This document shows, piece after piece, positions 17,739-26,791 of a DNA stretch of 64,000 bases. Origin of the DNA: F1-120-MAGs118 sp013360535 (lineage in GTDB: Bacteria > Planctomycetota > UBA1135 > GCA-002686595); assembly GCA_026647215.1 (NCBI GenBank), contig JAPKHC010000017.1, forward strand, positions 1 through 64,000, in the 5' to 3' direction. Every line of letters begins with the position of its first letter. Within the stretch, counting starts at the first letter, position 1. Below the pieces are notes generated by a model. The model did not search any database and was not told the DNA's origin. It saw only the letters and a list, made by a program, of their open reading frames with translations. A program made the translations under genes and the position numbers.

Positions 17739-19641
17739 GCACGCGGTTGGCGCCAAGGCGCGTCGTCACGCCCTTCGAGTCGAAGTACTCGAGCAGCGGG
17801 ATCAGGTACTTGCGCGTCGTGCCGAGCGCGTCGCGCAGCTGTGGGATCTCGAGGTGCCCGTGCTTCGTGCAGTTCTCGACCACGAGCTGCTTGACCCTGT
17901 CGATCGTGGTCGTGGCCATCACGAACTCGGCGCAGACCTTCTGGAGCGAGCCCTCGTCGACGCACAGCGCGATCACGCGCGCGAGTTCCTTTGCCGGCGC
18001 GCCGAGCAGCACCGGCAGCTCCTCGGTGAACGGCGGCTGGTAGCCGCGCGCCTCGAACAGCGCGAGCAACTTCGTGCGCAGGTTCGCGGCCGCGTCGTCG
18101 AGCTTCACCTCGCGCCCCGCCGGCGCGACGAGGCCACCGGGCTGGCGCACCATGCGGCCGCGGCGCGCCTCCTCGTCGATCAGCGCGTCGAGAAACTCCG
18201 CCTCGAGCCCGGTCAGCTTGCGCAGCTCGAGCACCTCCATCACGCGCCGCAGCGGATTGTCCGCGAACCACTTCGCCAGCGCGCCGCGCAGCCGGACGAG
18301 CGACTCCTCGAGCCGGTCGGCGTGGATCCACTCCTGCCGCGGCGGCAGCGCGCGCGCGCGCTTTTCCTTGTAGAGGCGCTCCAGGAGCGAGAGCGTGAGC
18401 TCCGGCGGCTGCTTGATCGCCTGTGCGAGCTCCGCCACCGGCGTCAGCGTCGCTCCCGCGCGCGCGAGCGTCGTCTCGAGCAGCGCACTGGGATCGCCGA
18501 GCGCCTCCGCCTGCCGCGAGAGCTCCTCGATCACGAAGCCCTTGAAGCGCTTGAGGCGGTGGCGGCTCTCCTCGACGATGCGCCCGCCGCCGAGCGTGAT
18601 CGACGGCGACGCGAGCCGCAGGATGAAGCGGTCGCCCGGTGCGCACACCAGCGGCTCCGCGAGGCGCACTTGCACGAGGCCCTCCTCGCCCGGCCGCAGC
18701 TCGTGGTGGTCGAGCAGCACGAGCTCACCGAGCGGATCCGCCGTGCCCGTGTGCAGGCGCACTTCCATGCGATCGGTGACCGGCCGCTCGAGCGACGGCA
18801 GCACGCGAAAACGCGCGGCCACCATGCGCACGGGACTGAAGAAGTCGGGACTCGCGGCGACGTGGCCGCGCACGACGAGCGAAGTGTCGACGTCGGACAG
18901 GTTGATCGCCGTCGAGTGCCCCGCGCGCGCGACGTCGGTCGGCTTGCCGTAGGCGTGCAGGCCGCGCACCTTGCCGCGCACTCCCGCCGGCAGCACCTCG
19001 AGCACGTCGCCGATGCGCACGGTGCCCGACACCGGCACGCCCGTGACGACCGTGCCGAAGCCGGCCTTCGAGAAGACGCGCTGGATCGGCAGGCGGAAGA
19101 TGCCCTCGGCCGTGCGCGGCTGGATCGCGAGCGCGTCGGCGATCATGCGCGCCTTGAGGGCCTCGAGACCCTCGCCGGTGCGCGCCGACACGCGCAGGAT
19201 CGGCGCGTCCTCGAGGAACGTGCCCTTCACGGCCACGCGCACGTCCTCTTCCGCGAGCTCGGCCATGCCGGGCTCGACCATGTCGATCTTGTTGAGCGCG
19301 ATGATGCCGCGCTCGAGCCCGAGCAGCCCCATGATGTCGAGGTGCTCGCGCGTCTGCGGCATCACGCCGTCGTCGGCGGCGACGACGAGCACGACGAGGT
19401 CGATGCCGGTCGCGCCCGCGACCATGTTGCGCACGAAGCGCTCGTGCCCCGGCACGTCGATGATGCCGACCGTGCGACCGTCGGGCAGCTCGAGCGGCGC
19501 GAAGCCGAGGTCGATCGTGAGGCCGCGCTCCTTCTCCTCCTTCAGGCGGTCGGGGTCGATGCCGGTGAGCGCGCGCACGAGGCTCGACTTGCCGTGGTCG
19601 ATGTGGCCGGCGGTGCCGATGACGATGGGCTGGATCTGCAT
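17725..19641 (-). CDS. selB: Selenocysteine-specific elongation factor SelB
   Basis: 638 residues. EF-Tu-like GTPase domain: AGHIDHGKS (11-19), DVPGHERFV (62-70), NKID (117-120), with the SelB-typical RLKEEKERGLTIDLGFA. After domains II-III come the C-terminal winged helices that bind the SECIS RNA, ending in GTTRKYLIPLLEYFDSKGV, a hallmark of SelB. It delivers Sec-tRNA to UGA codons, so this organism should use selenocysteine; selA, selD and tRNA-Sec are not in this window. ATG19641 gives the exact family start. Divergent from the radical SAM gene with 50 bp between, and convergent with the cupin. Confidence 0.94.
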   Translation of the reverse strand: MQIQPIVIGTAGHIDHGKSSLVRALTGIDPDRLKEEKERGLTIDLGFAPLELPDGRTVGIIDVPGHERFVRNMVAGATGIDLVVLVVAADDGVMPQTREHLDIMGLLGLERGIIALNKIDMVEPGMAELAEEDVRVAVKGTFLEDAPILRVSARTGEGLEALKARMIADALAIQPRTAEGIFRLPIQRVFSKAGFGTVVTGVPVSGTVRIGDVLEVLPAGVRGKVRGLHAYGKPTDVARAGHSTAINLSDVDTSLVVRGHVAASPDFFSPVRMVAARFRVLPSLERPVTDRMEVRLHTGTADPLGELVLLDHHELRPGEEGLVQVRLAEPLVCAPGDRFILRLASPSITLGGGRIVEESRHRLKRFKGFVIEELSRQAEALGDPSALLETTLARAGATLTPVAELAQAIKQPPELTLSLLERLYKEKRARALPPRQEWIHADRLEESLVRLRGALAKWFADNPLRRVMEVLELRKLTGLEAEFLDALIDEEARRGRMVRQPGGLVAPAGREVKLDDAAANLRTKLLALFEARGYQPPFTEELPVLLGAPAKELARVIALCVDEGSLQKVCAEFVMATTTIDRVKQLVVENCTKHGHLEIPQLRDALGTTRKYLIPLLEYFDSKGVTTRLGANRVLKKR

Positions 19642-19691
19642 CGCGGAAGGGCGCGCGAGGATAGCGTCGGCGCGCGCTATCCTCCGTCCCG

Positions 19692-20624
19692 ATGCCGCCG
19701 CTCCGCTTCCGCACGTTCGGGGACTGGACGCGCGAGCGCTTCGGCGCGCCCCTGCACCGCGTCGCGCTCGACGCGGGCTCCCAGTGCCCCAACCGCGACG
19801 GCTCGAAGGGCTTTGGCGGCTGCGTGTACTGCGATGTCGAGGGTTCGGGCACCGGGGCGCTGCGCGCCGGAGCCGACCTCGCCGAGCAACTGCGCACGGG
19901 CCTCGCGCGGGTCGCACGCCGCAAGAACGCCGGGCCCGCGATCGCCTATTTCCAGTCCTATTCGAACACGTACGTCGCGCTCGAGCGGCTCGAGGAAGTG
20001 CTCGGGGTGGTCGAGCCTTTCGTCGGCCGCGAGGTGGTCGCGATCAGCGTCGCCACGCGCCCCGACACGCTGCCCGAGGCCGCGCTCGACGTGCTCGCGC
20101 GCTGGAACGAGCGGCTGCCGGTGTGGGTCGAGCTCGGCCTCGAGTGCGCCGACGACCAGCGGCTCGTCGAGATCCACCGGCTGCACACCGTCGCGGAGTT
20201 CGAGGACGCGGTGCGCCGCACGCGCGCGCGCGGGCTCCTCACGGTCGGCCACGCGATCCTCGGGCTGCCCGGCGACGGTCGCGAGGGAGCACAGCGCACC
20301 GCCGACGTGCTCGCGCGCTCCGGCTGCGAGGGAATCAAGGTGCACCAGCTGATGGTGCTGCGCCGCACCGTGCTCGAGCGCTGGTGGAAGGAAGGCAAGG
20401 TCGAGCTGCTCGACGAGCCCACGTACATCGAATGGCTCGGCGATTTCGTCGAGCGCCTCGCGCCCGAGCAGGTGCTGCACCGCCTGCAAGCCGATGCGCA
20501 AGCGCCGCACCTCGTCGCACCGGCCGCGACGCCGCACGCGAGCGTGGTGCGCGAGCGGCTCGAGGCCGCACTGGCGCGCCGCGGCACCCGCCAAGGGGCC
20601 CGGTTTCAGGCGCCGGCGACGTAG
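19692..20624 (+). CDS. TIGR01212/YhcC-family radical SAM protein
   Basis: 310 residues. The iron-sulfur cluster motif has the wide spacing typical of this family, C-x11-C-x2-C, in QCPNRDGSKGFGGCVYC, followed by an SAM-binding beta-alpha barrel with YFQSYSNTY, ISVATRPDTL, VELGLECADD and HAILGLPGD. The E. coli homologue YhcC has no firmly assigned reaction; tRNA or other biosynthetic roles have been proposed. Length matches the family. Its 3' end overlaps the 3' end of the convergent zinc-ribbon gene by 19 bp. Confidence 0.9.
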   Translation: MPPLRFRTFGDWTRERFGAPLHRVALDAGSQCPNRDGSKGFGGCVYCDVEGSGTGALRAGADLAEQLRTGLARVARRKNAGPAIAYFQSYSNTYVALERLEEVLGVVEPFVGREVVAISVATRPDTLPEAALDVLARWNERLPVWVELGLECADDQRLVEIHRLHTVAEFEDAVRRTRARGLLTVGHAILGLPGDGREGAQRTADVLARSGCEGIKVHQLMVLRRTVLERWWKEGKVELLDEPTYIEWLGDFVERLAPEQVLHRLQADAQAPHLVAPAATPHASVVRERLEAALARRGTRQGARFQAPAT

Positions 20625-21319
20625 AAGATGCGGTCGCAGGACGGGCAGGTGACGACCTGCGTCCCGCGCGCGACGCGCACGTAGAGGTTGACCGGGACCT
20701 GGATGTAGCAGGCCTGGCAGACGCGCTCCTCGAGCGCCGCCAGCGCGACCCCTTCGCGCGTCGAGAGCAGGCGCTCGTAGGTCTGGAAGATCTCGGGCTC
20801 GATGCCGGGCCCCAGGCGCGACTTGCGCTCGCCCGCGAGCTTGTCGAGCTTGCCCTGCGCGACGCCCATCTCGCGCTCGACGTTGCCGGAGAACTCGGCG
20901 AAGACCGTCTCCGCCGCCGCGATCTCGCCCTCGAGCTTCTTGACTTCGGCCTCGAGCTTCTCGGCCTCGGTCATGTGCGTGAGCGCTTCCTCGTCCGCGA
21001 CCGTGATGTCCTTCTTGAGCGAGCGGATCTGGTGCTGGAACGCCGCGTGCAGCGCGACGTCCGCGCGCGCCTGCGAGGCCTCGTTCTCGACCTTGCGGAT
21101 GCGCTGGCGCGACATCGTCGAGAGGTCCTCGAGCTCCTTGATCTTGATCTTCAGCTCGAGCAGCTTGCGCGCGGTCTCGTCCTTGCGCGCGACGACCGCG
21201 TCGATCTGCGCCCGGCGCTGCGCCCGTTCCTGCGGCAGCCTCCGGAGCTCGTCCTTGAGGCGGTAGATCTCGGTGTCGAGTTCCTGAAGGGCGAGCAGCG
21301 CGTGAATCGTGTCCTGCAT
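20606..21319 (-). CDS. Coiled-coil protein with C-terminal zinc ribbon (CT398-like)
   Basis: 237 residues. Residues about 5-175 are an uninterrupted heptad-like coiled coil (LKIKIKELEDL, LEAEVKKLEGEI). The end is a C4 zinc ribbon: CQACYIQVP and CPSCDRIFY (C-x2-C pairs). This is the architecture of the widespread zf-RING_7/CT398 family, whose function is unsettled. ATG21319 chosen over the longer frame because coding-like sequence begins there (MQDTIHALLALQELD). Converges on the radical SAM gene. Confidence 0.88.
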   Translation of the reverse strand: MQDTIHALLALQELDTEIYRLKDELRRLPQERAQRRAQIDAVVARKDETARKLLELKIKIKELEDLSTMSRQRIRKVENEASQARADVALHAAFQHQIRSLKKDITVADEEALTHMTEAEKLEAEVKKLEGEIAAAETVFAEFSGNVEREMGVAQGKLDKLAGERKSRLGPGIEPEIFQTYERLLSTREGVALAALEERVCQACYIQVPVNLYVRVARGTQVVTCPSCDRIFYVAGA

Positions 21320-21626
21320 GCGGGGGTGCCCGTCAATCCCGGGCGGCAAGGAGTGTAACGATCCCCGCCCCGCCCACAAGCCAGCCCCCGCCGCCGGCCC
21401 CGAATCCGCCTCCCTGCGAGCGCCGCAGTCGCCCCTTCCTGCCCAACTCGCGCTGCGTGGCCTCGGCTCGACCTGCTGGCCCCCTCGGACTCGGCCTCGG
21501 ATTCGGCCTCCGCTGCCATTTGCAGCTCCCGGCACTCACTTCAGCCTCTGGTGCGATCGAACGCGAGCGGCGCCCGCTCTCCGTGAGTGGAAAGCGAGCG
21601 CCGCGTGGGCACGGAACGAGAGTCGG
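21320..21626. other. Intergenic region between rpoD and the zinc-ribbon gene
   Basis: 307 bp. It holds a terminator-like hairpin next to the rpoD stop and, presumably, the promoter of the zinc-ribbon gene. A short degenerate repeat of ctcgg(a/c)(t/c)tcgg occurs around 21461-21510. No gene or RNA is recognised. Confidence 0.5.
21567..21604 (-). terminator. Hairpin downstream of rpoD
   Basis: Arms 21567-21578 (gcggcgcccgct) and 21593-21604 (agcgagcgccgc) pair at 11 of 12 positions with a 14-nt loop, 22 bp after the rpoD stop. No T-tract follows, so it may be a 3' stabiliser or work with Rho. Confidence 0.4.
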
Positions 21627-23375
21627 TCAGGGCAGGGTCGAGATCGGCTCGTTCTCGTCGGGGATCGTGACGCCGTCGAGGAAGCTCGCCAGCTGGCGCG
21701 CGCGAACCGGGTGGCGCAGCTTGCGCACCGCCTTGGCCTCGATCTGGCGGACACGCTCGCGCGTGACGCGGAAGATGCGGCCGACTTCCTCGAGCGTGTA
21801 GGTGTAGCCGTCGCCGATGCCGTAGCGCAGCTTGACGATCTCGCGCTCGCGGAAGGTCAAGGTCTGCAGCACCTCGTCGATGCGCTCCTTGAGCATCTCG
21901 TGACCGGCGGCCATCACCGGGCTCTCGGCCGTCTCGTCCTCGATGAAGTCGCCGAAGTAGCTGTCGTCGGACTCGCCGATGGGACGGTCGAGCGAGATCG
22001 GGTGCTTCGAGATCTTGATCACCCGCTTCGCCTCGTCGACCGAGATGCCCGTCGCTTCGGCCACTTCCTCGACCGACGGCTCGCGACCCTTCTGCTGCAC
22101 GAGCTTCTTGGTCACGTTGCGCAGCTTCGACATCGTCTCGATCATGTGGACCGGGATGCGGATGGTGCGCGCCTGGTCGGCGATCGAGCGCGTGATCGCC
22201 TGACGGATCCACCACGTCGCGTAGGTCGAGAACTTGTAGCCGCGACGGTACTCGTACTTCTCGACCGCCTTCATCAGGCCGGTGTTGCCTTCCTGGATCA
22301 GGTCGAGGAACGAGAGGCCGCGGTTGCGGTACTTCTTCGCGATCGACACGACGAGGCGCAGGTTGCCGCTGGAGAGCTGGCGCTTGGCTTCCTCGTACTC
22401 GGCGAAGTGCAGGCGCGCCTGCTCGACGCGGCGCTTGAGCCGGTCGGCGGGCTCGAGGGCCTGGGCTTCCATCTCGACCAGGCGCTGCTGCAGCTCCTTG
22501 ACCTGATCGGCCTTCTTGGCGGCCTTCGCCGCGGCGAGCTTGCGCTCGACGGCGCGCATCTCGCGGTGGTGCGCGTCCATCGCCTCCATGTAGGGCTTGA
22601 ACTTCTTGACCTGCAGGTGGCATTCCTCGATCAGGATCACCAGCTTGCGGCGCAGCTCCTGCACCTTGCGCAGCGCGTCCGAGCGCTCCTTGCGCGACAG
22701 CTTGGGATCGAAGAGCGGCGGGTACTCGGCCTTGAGGCGCGCGAGCAGGTCCTTGATGGTGACGATGTTCACCGGCAGGCGCCGCGCGAGGAAGTTCTTG
22801 CCCAGCGTCTCGACGATCTTGGGATCGTCGTCCGGCTTGGGGTTGGGGTTGACCTTGAGCGTGCGGTCGAAGGCGAGCTCGCCGCGCTGCACCTGCTCGA
22901 GCGTGCGCAGGCCGGAGTCCATGCACAGGCCGGAGCCCACGCACTTCTTGCGGAAGCGCTTGCGCGTGATCTCGATCGTCTTGGCGAGGAAGATCTCCTG
23001 GTCGCGCGTGAGCAGCGGGATCTCGCCCATCTGCGTCAGGTACATGCGCACCGGGTCGTCGATCTTCTCGGCGATCACGCCGCGCACGAAGGCGGGCTCG
23101 GGCACGCTCTCGTCGTCGCCCGAGTCGACGGCGTCCTCCTCCTTGAGTCCCGGCTCGTCGTCCTCGCCGCCGAGCGCTTCCGCGGCCGACGGGGTTTCCG
23201 CGTCATCGAGGATCTCGATGCCGTGGTCCTCGAGCTGGACGAACAGGGCGTCCATCTTCTCCGGGGGCACGAACTGGTCCTCGAGGAGACGGTTCATCTC
23301 CCCGTAGGTCAGGTACCCCTTCTTGCGGCCTTCCTCGATCAGGAGCTTGGCGGTTTCTTCCGGCTTTTCAGACAT
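21627..23375 (-). CDS. rpoD: Primary sigma factor RpoD (sigma-70)
   Basis: 582 residues. Region 1.1-like acidic N-terminus (1-100), region 1.2 at DPVRMYLTQMG (107-117), a long non-conserved region (130-320), region 2 with AKKYRNRGLSFLDLIQEGN and YKFSTYATWWIRQAI (346-394), region 3, and region 4 with LTFREREIVKLRYG and VTRERVRQIEAKAV (506-550). It directs RNA polymerase to housekeeping promoters. Its ATG overlaps the end of dnaG by 8 bp, so the two are translationally coupled; the dnaG-rpoD order is the core of the classic macromolecular synthesis operon, here without rpsU. Confidence 0.97.
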   Translation of the reverse strand: MSEKPEETAKLLIEEGRKKGYLTYGEMNRLLEDQFVPPEKMDALFVQLEDHGIEILDDAETPSAAEALGGEDDEPGLKEEDAVDSGDDESVPEPAFVRGVIAEKIDDPVRMYLTQMGEIPLLTRDQEIFLAKTIEITRKRFRKKCVGSGLCMDSGLRTLEQVQRGELAFDRTLKVNPNPKPDDDPKIVETLGKNFLARRLPVNIVTIKDLLARLKAEYPPLFDPKLSRKERSDALRKVQELRRKLVILIEECHLQVKKFKPYMEAMDAHHREMRAVERKLAAAKAAKKADQVKELQQRLVEMEAQALEPADRLKRRVEQARLHFAEYEEAKRQLSSGNLRLVVSIAKKYRNRGLSFLDLIQEGNTGLMKAVEKYEYRRGYKFSTYATWWIRQAITRSIADQARTIRIPVHMIETMSKLRNVTKKLVQQKGREPSVEEVAEATGISVDEAKRVIKISKHPISLDRPIGESDDSYFGDFIEDETAESPVMAAGHEMLKERIDEVLQTLTFREREIVKLRYGIGDGYTYTLEEVGRIFRVTRERVRQIEAKAVRKLRHPVRARQLASFLDGVTIPDENEPISTLP

Positions 23376-25245
23376 GCGTGCCTCGGTTGAAGCTCTGGCG
23401 CAGCAGGTCCTCCTGCTGTCGCAATTGTTCGGGGCTGATCTCGACTCCGGCGCGAACCTCGCGCAGGAGCGCGTCGCGATGCATGCGCAGCGCGACCTGC
23501 TGGACGGTGTGCGCTTCCTGCTGGTAGAGCGAGTGGGCGCTCTCGGCGAAGGAAGCGTGGGCGACGAGGGACGAGACGTGCTCGCGCGCGGGGTCATCAC
23601 CCAGCGCATCGAACACGTCGGCGAGCGCGAAGGTTCCGAGCGTGCGCTCGTGCAGCTCGCCGAGCACCTCGAGAATGCGGCGCAGCGCCGGCTCCTGCGA
23701 CCACGCGGCGTAGTCGCGCGCGCGGGCGGCGAGCTCGGGCTCGACCAGCGCCGCACCGGCGATGCCGCGCAACGACTGGTGCAGGCGCCGCGAGAGCGGA
23801 TCGAGCGGCAGGGCGGCCGCGGGAGCGCGCTCGTCGGTGCGCGCCGCATCCGAACGTCCCTCGCCGTCGCTCTCCTCGCGCCCCGCCCCTTCCGCCGCGC
23901 GCCGTTCCCGGAGCTCGGCCTCGCGGCGCTGGCGCAGGCGCTCCGCACGGCGCTCCGGCAGGCTCTCGGCCTGCGCCCGCACGCTGTCGACCGGCACCTC
24001 GAGCGCCTTGGCGAGCGCCGCCATGTGGTCGTCACGCGCGATCGGGCGCGGCAGCTTGCCGACCAGCGAGAGCACGGTGTCGGTCGCCGTGTAGCGCCCG
24101 TCGCCGCTCTCCGAGCGCACCCACGCGAGCAGGAACTCGAACCACGGCGTCGCGCTCGCGAGCTGCTGCTCGATCAGCGCGCGGCCAGCGGGGCGCACGA
24201 GCACGTCGCACGGGTCCTCGTCGCCGGGAATGCGCACGACGTCGATCGGGATGTCGAGCGGCAGGAGGCCCGACAGCGCGCGCACGGTCGCCTTGCGGCC
24301 GGCCTCGTCGCCGTCGAACATCAGGCTGATGCGCCGCGCGCCCGAGCGCCGCACGAGCGCGGCATGGTCCTCGGTGGTCGCGGTGCCGAGCACGGCGACG
24401 ACGGTGCGCAGGTCGGCCTGGTGCGAGGCCAGCACGTCCGTGTAGCCCTCGACGAGGATCAGGTGCTGCGCGCGGCGAACGTGCGCGAGCGCCTGATCGA
24501 AGGCGTAGAACACGCGCCCCTTGTGGAAGACCGGGGTCTCGGGCGTGTTGATGTACTTGGGGCTCGACGGGTCGTCGTCGGTCAGGCGCCGCGCGCCGAA
24601 GCCGAGCGTGCGGCCCTTCTCGTCGCGCACCGGGAACATGACGCGCCCGCGGAAGAAGTCGTAGGCGCCACGCTCGTTGGAGCGCGCGAGGCCGAGCTCG
24701 AGCAGGCGCTCGACGTCGAGGCCCTTGCGCGTGACGACGTTGACGAGCTCGGTGCCGCTCGCCGGCGAGTAACCCAGCCCGAAGGCCTCGATCGTCGCGT
24801 CGGACAGGCCACGACCGCGCAGGTACTCGAGTGCGCGCACCCCCTCGGGCCGGCGCAGGTGCTGGCGGTAGAAGTCCTCGACGCGCTTGAGCAGCTCGAA
24901 GCGCGGCTCGAGCTCGGCCTTGGCCTGCGCGGCGCCACGCTTCTCCGGCAGCGGAACGCCGCAGCGCTCGCCCAGGATGCGCAGCGCGTCGACGAACTCG
25001 ACGTTGTCGTGGCGCTTGATGAACTCGATCACGTCCCCGCCGGTGCTGCAGGCGCCGAAGCAGTGCCACGTCCCGCGGTTGACGTCGACCTTGAAGGACG
25101 GCGACTTCTCCTGATGGAAGGGGCAGCACGCCTCCCACAGGCGACCGGCCTGGCGCAGCGAGGGGACGCGCTCGCGCACGATCTCGACGATCGGGCTGCG
25201 GTCCTTGATGAGCTGCTTGGCCTGCTCGAAGTCGAGGGACGACAC
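23368..25245 (-). CDS. dnaG: DNA primase DnaG with altered zinc-finger spacing
   Basis: 625 residues. Makes RNA primers for replication. CHC2-type zinc-binding domain at the N-terminus (CPFH at 41-44, then HCFGAC at 61-66), TOPRIM catalytic core (ILVEGYTDVL near 263-272; MFDGDEAG near 309-316), and a C-terminal helicase-binding part. The second zinc pair is C-x3-C here, whereas the usual form is C-x2-C (CFGC). GTG25245 is taken as start since VSSLDFEQAKQLI aligns with the family N-terminus; no Shine-Dalgarno is visible. Overlaps rpoD. Confidence 0.94.
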   Translation of the reverse strand: MSSLDFEQAKQLIKDRSPIVEIVRERVPSLRQAGRLWEACCPFHQEKSPSFKVDVNRGTWHCFGACSTGGDVIEFIKRHDNVEFVDALRILGERCGVPLPEKRGAAQAKAELEPRFELLKRVEDFYRQHLRRPEGVRALEYLRGRGLSDATIEAFGLGYSPASGTELVNVVTRKGLDVERLLELGLARSNERGAYDFFRGRVMFPVRDEKGRTLGFGARRLTDDDPSSPKYINTPETPVFHKGRVFYAFDQALAHVRRAQHLILVEGYTDVLASHQADLRTVVAVLGTATTEDHAALVRRSGARRISLMFDGDEAGRKATVRALSGLLPLDIPIDVVRIPGDEDPCDVLVRPAGRALIEQQLASATPWFEFLLAWVRSESGDGRYTATDTVLSLVGKLPRPIARDDHMAALAKALEVPVDSVRAQAESLPERRAERLRQRREAELRERRAAEGAGREESDGEGRSDAARTDERAPAAALPLDPLSRRLHQSLRGIAGAALVEPELAARARDYAAWSQEPALRRILEVLGELHERTLGTFALADVFDALGDDPAREHVSSLVAHASFAESAHSLYQQEAHTVQQVALRMHRDALLREVRAGVEISPEQLRQQEDLLRQSFNRGTHV

Positions 25246-25909
25246 GAAGGAAAGGTCGGGGCGTGGGGTGAGGTGGAGGCCGGCCTGAGGCCGGCTGCGG
25301 TCGGTCGAGGACGCAGGACGGTCAACCCAGCCAGAGGCGCTCCATCCGACCGCCCCGAGAGGCCGTCCCATGCAAGCGCCAAACCCGCTGCTTCGTTCCG
25401 TCCGGGAATCCTACAACCGCCTCGCGGGCGGGGTCGGACGTACGGACGGGGCGCAGGTTTTGGTTCACGCTTCGCATCGAAGACCGCTCGAAAGCCGTCG
25501 GAAGAGCCCGCGCAGGAACTTCCACGGGCCGGTCGCTGGCCCCATGGAGAGGACCGACGGCTGGAACGCGGGCTCGGTGCGGGTCGCCCAAGGCCGGACA
25601 GCCACTGCAACCCGCGAGCGAGGCTCACGGATCCCCTCGAAATCGGCCCCGACCGGAGACGGACGGGCGGATCGCGGAGGACGGGCCTGAGCCCCACCGG
25701 AGTGGGTCACGGGCCGAGAAGCAGGGCGCTCGGAGGCCAGAATCAGTCGGCTGCGGGGTCGCGCCCCAGGTGGGTTGGGCGGCGAAACGTGAAGAAAGCC
25801 GGATCCAGCGTTTCCGAAGCGCGGGAGTGTAGGCCCGCCTGCGGGGCGAGGCAAGGCCCGAGGAACCGCTGCGCCGGAAAAGTCCAGAAAGATCTTGGTT
25901 TGGAGGTCC
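25246..25909. other. Intergenic region upstream of dnaG-rpoD
   Basis: 664 bp between the rsmA stop and dnaG start, both on the minus strand. It should carry the dnaG-rpoD promoter. Open frames on both strands have shadow-like composition. Nothing resembling rpsU, a riboswitch or a known RNA is recognised. Confidence 0.5.
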
Positions 25910-26791
25910 CTAACCCGCCCGCGCCGCTGCCCAGCGCACCAGCGCGACCCACGGCTCGACCGGGACGTCCTCGGGACGCAGCTGCGGATCGATGCCGGCC
26001 GCCGCGCAGGCTGCCAGCGCGACCTCGCTCGAGTCGAAGAAGTCCGCGAGGCGGTTGCGCACGGTCTTGCGTCGCTGCTGGAAGAGCACGTCGAGCAGCC
26101 GGTCGAGCTCGACGAGCTCCGCCGGGGTCGGACGCTCCGGGCGCAGCTCCATCACGAGCAACGAGCTGTCGACCTGCGGCCGCGGCCAGAAGAGCTGCGG
26201 CCCGAGGTCGCGGCGGTGCTCGACCGAATACACCGCCTGCAAGCGGGCGCTGATCGCCCCCCACTCGCGCCCCCCCGGCTCGGCGGCGAGGCGCACCGCA
26301 AGGTCCTTCTGCAGCAGCACCGTGCACGAGACCGGCGGGTTGGGAAGGCGCGCGAGCGCCGCGAGGATCGGTGTCCCCGCCGAGTAGGGCAGGTTGCTGA
26401 CGAGCTTCCACGGCCCGCCCGTCGGCAGCGCGGCGACGAGCTCGGGAGCGAGCGCGTGTTTCGACTCGAGCGCGTCGCGCACGAGCCACTGCACGCGCTC
26501 CTCGCCCAGGAATTCGCGCGAGAACGTCGCGAGCCGCTCGTCGATCTCGACCGCGAGCACGCGCGCGCCCGCGGCGACGAGCTGCGCCGTCAGCACGCCC
26601 GCGCCCGGCCCGATCTCGAGCACGAACTCCCCTTCGGCGACGCGCGCATCGCGCACGATCGCGCGCAGCATGTTCTCGTCGACGAGGAAGTTCTGGCCGA
26701 GCTTGCGCGACGGCTGGAAGCCCGCCATCTCCAGCGCGGCCTTGATCTCGCTCCAGCGCGCGCGGCGCGGCGTCGGCTCGTCGGCGCTCAT
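25910..26791 (-). CDS. rsmA: 16S rRNA dimethyladenosine transferase RsmA (KsgA)
   Basis: 293 residues. Dimethylates the two adjacent adenines near the 3' end of 16S rRNA. Motifs: KLGQNFL (30-36), SAM-binding EIGPGAG (59-65), VEIDERL (81-87), and catalytic NLPY (133-136), then the C-terminal helical domain with FQQRRKTVRNRL. Slightly longer than the E. coli protein. ATG26791 overlaps the stop of the SUMF1-like gene as ATGA, so it is the last gene of that run. Confidence 0.95.
   Translation of the reverse strand: MSADEPTPRRARWSEIKAALEMAGFQPSRKLGQNFLVDENMLRAIVRDARVAEGEFVLEIGPGAGVLTAQLVAAGARVLAVEIDERLATFSREFLGEERVQWLVRDALESKHALAPELVAALPTGGPWKLVSNLPYSAGTPILAALARLPNPPVSCTVLLQKDLAVRLAAEPGGREWGAISARLQAVYSVEHRRDLGPQLFWPRPQVDSSLLVMELRPERPTPAELVELDRLLDVLFQQRRKTVRNRLADFFDSSEVALAACAAAGIDPQLRPEDVPVEPWVALVRWAAARAG

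Noticed and set aside
25370..25690. 106-codon + strand frame in the gap before dnaG
   Set aside because: No start signal, no motif and random-looking composition; could not be told from chance in 70% GC DNA.
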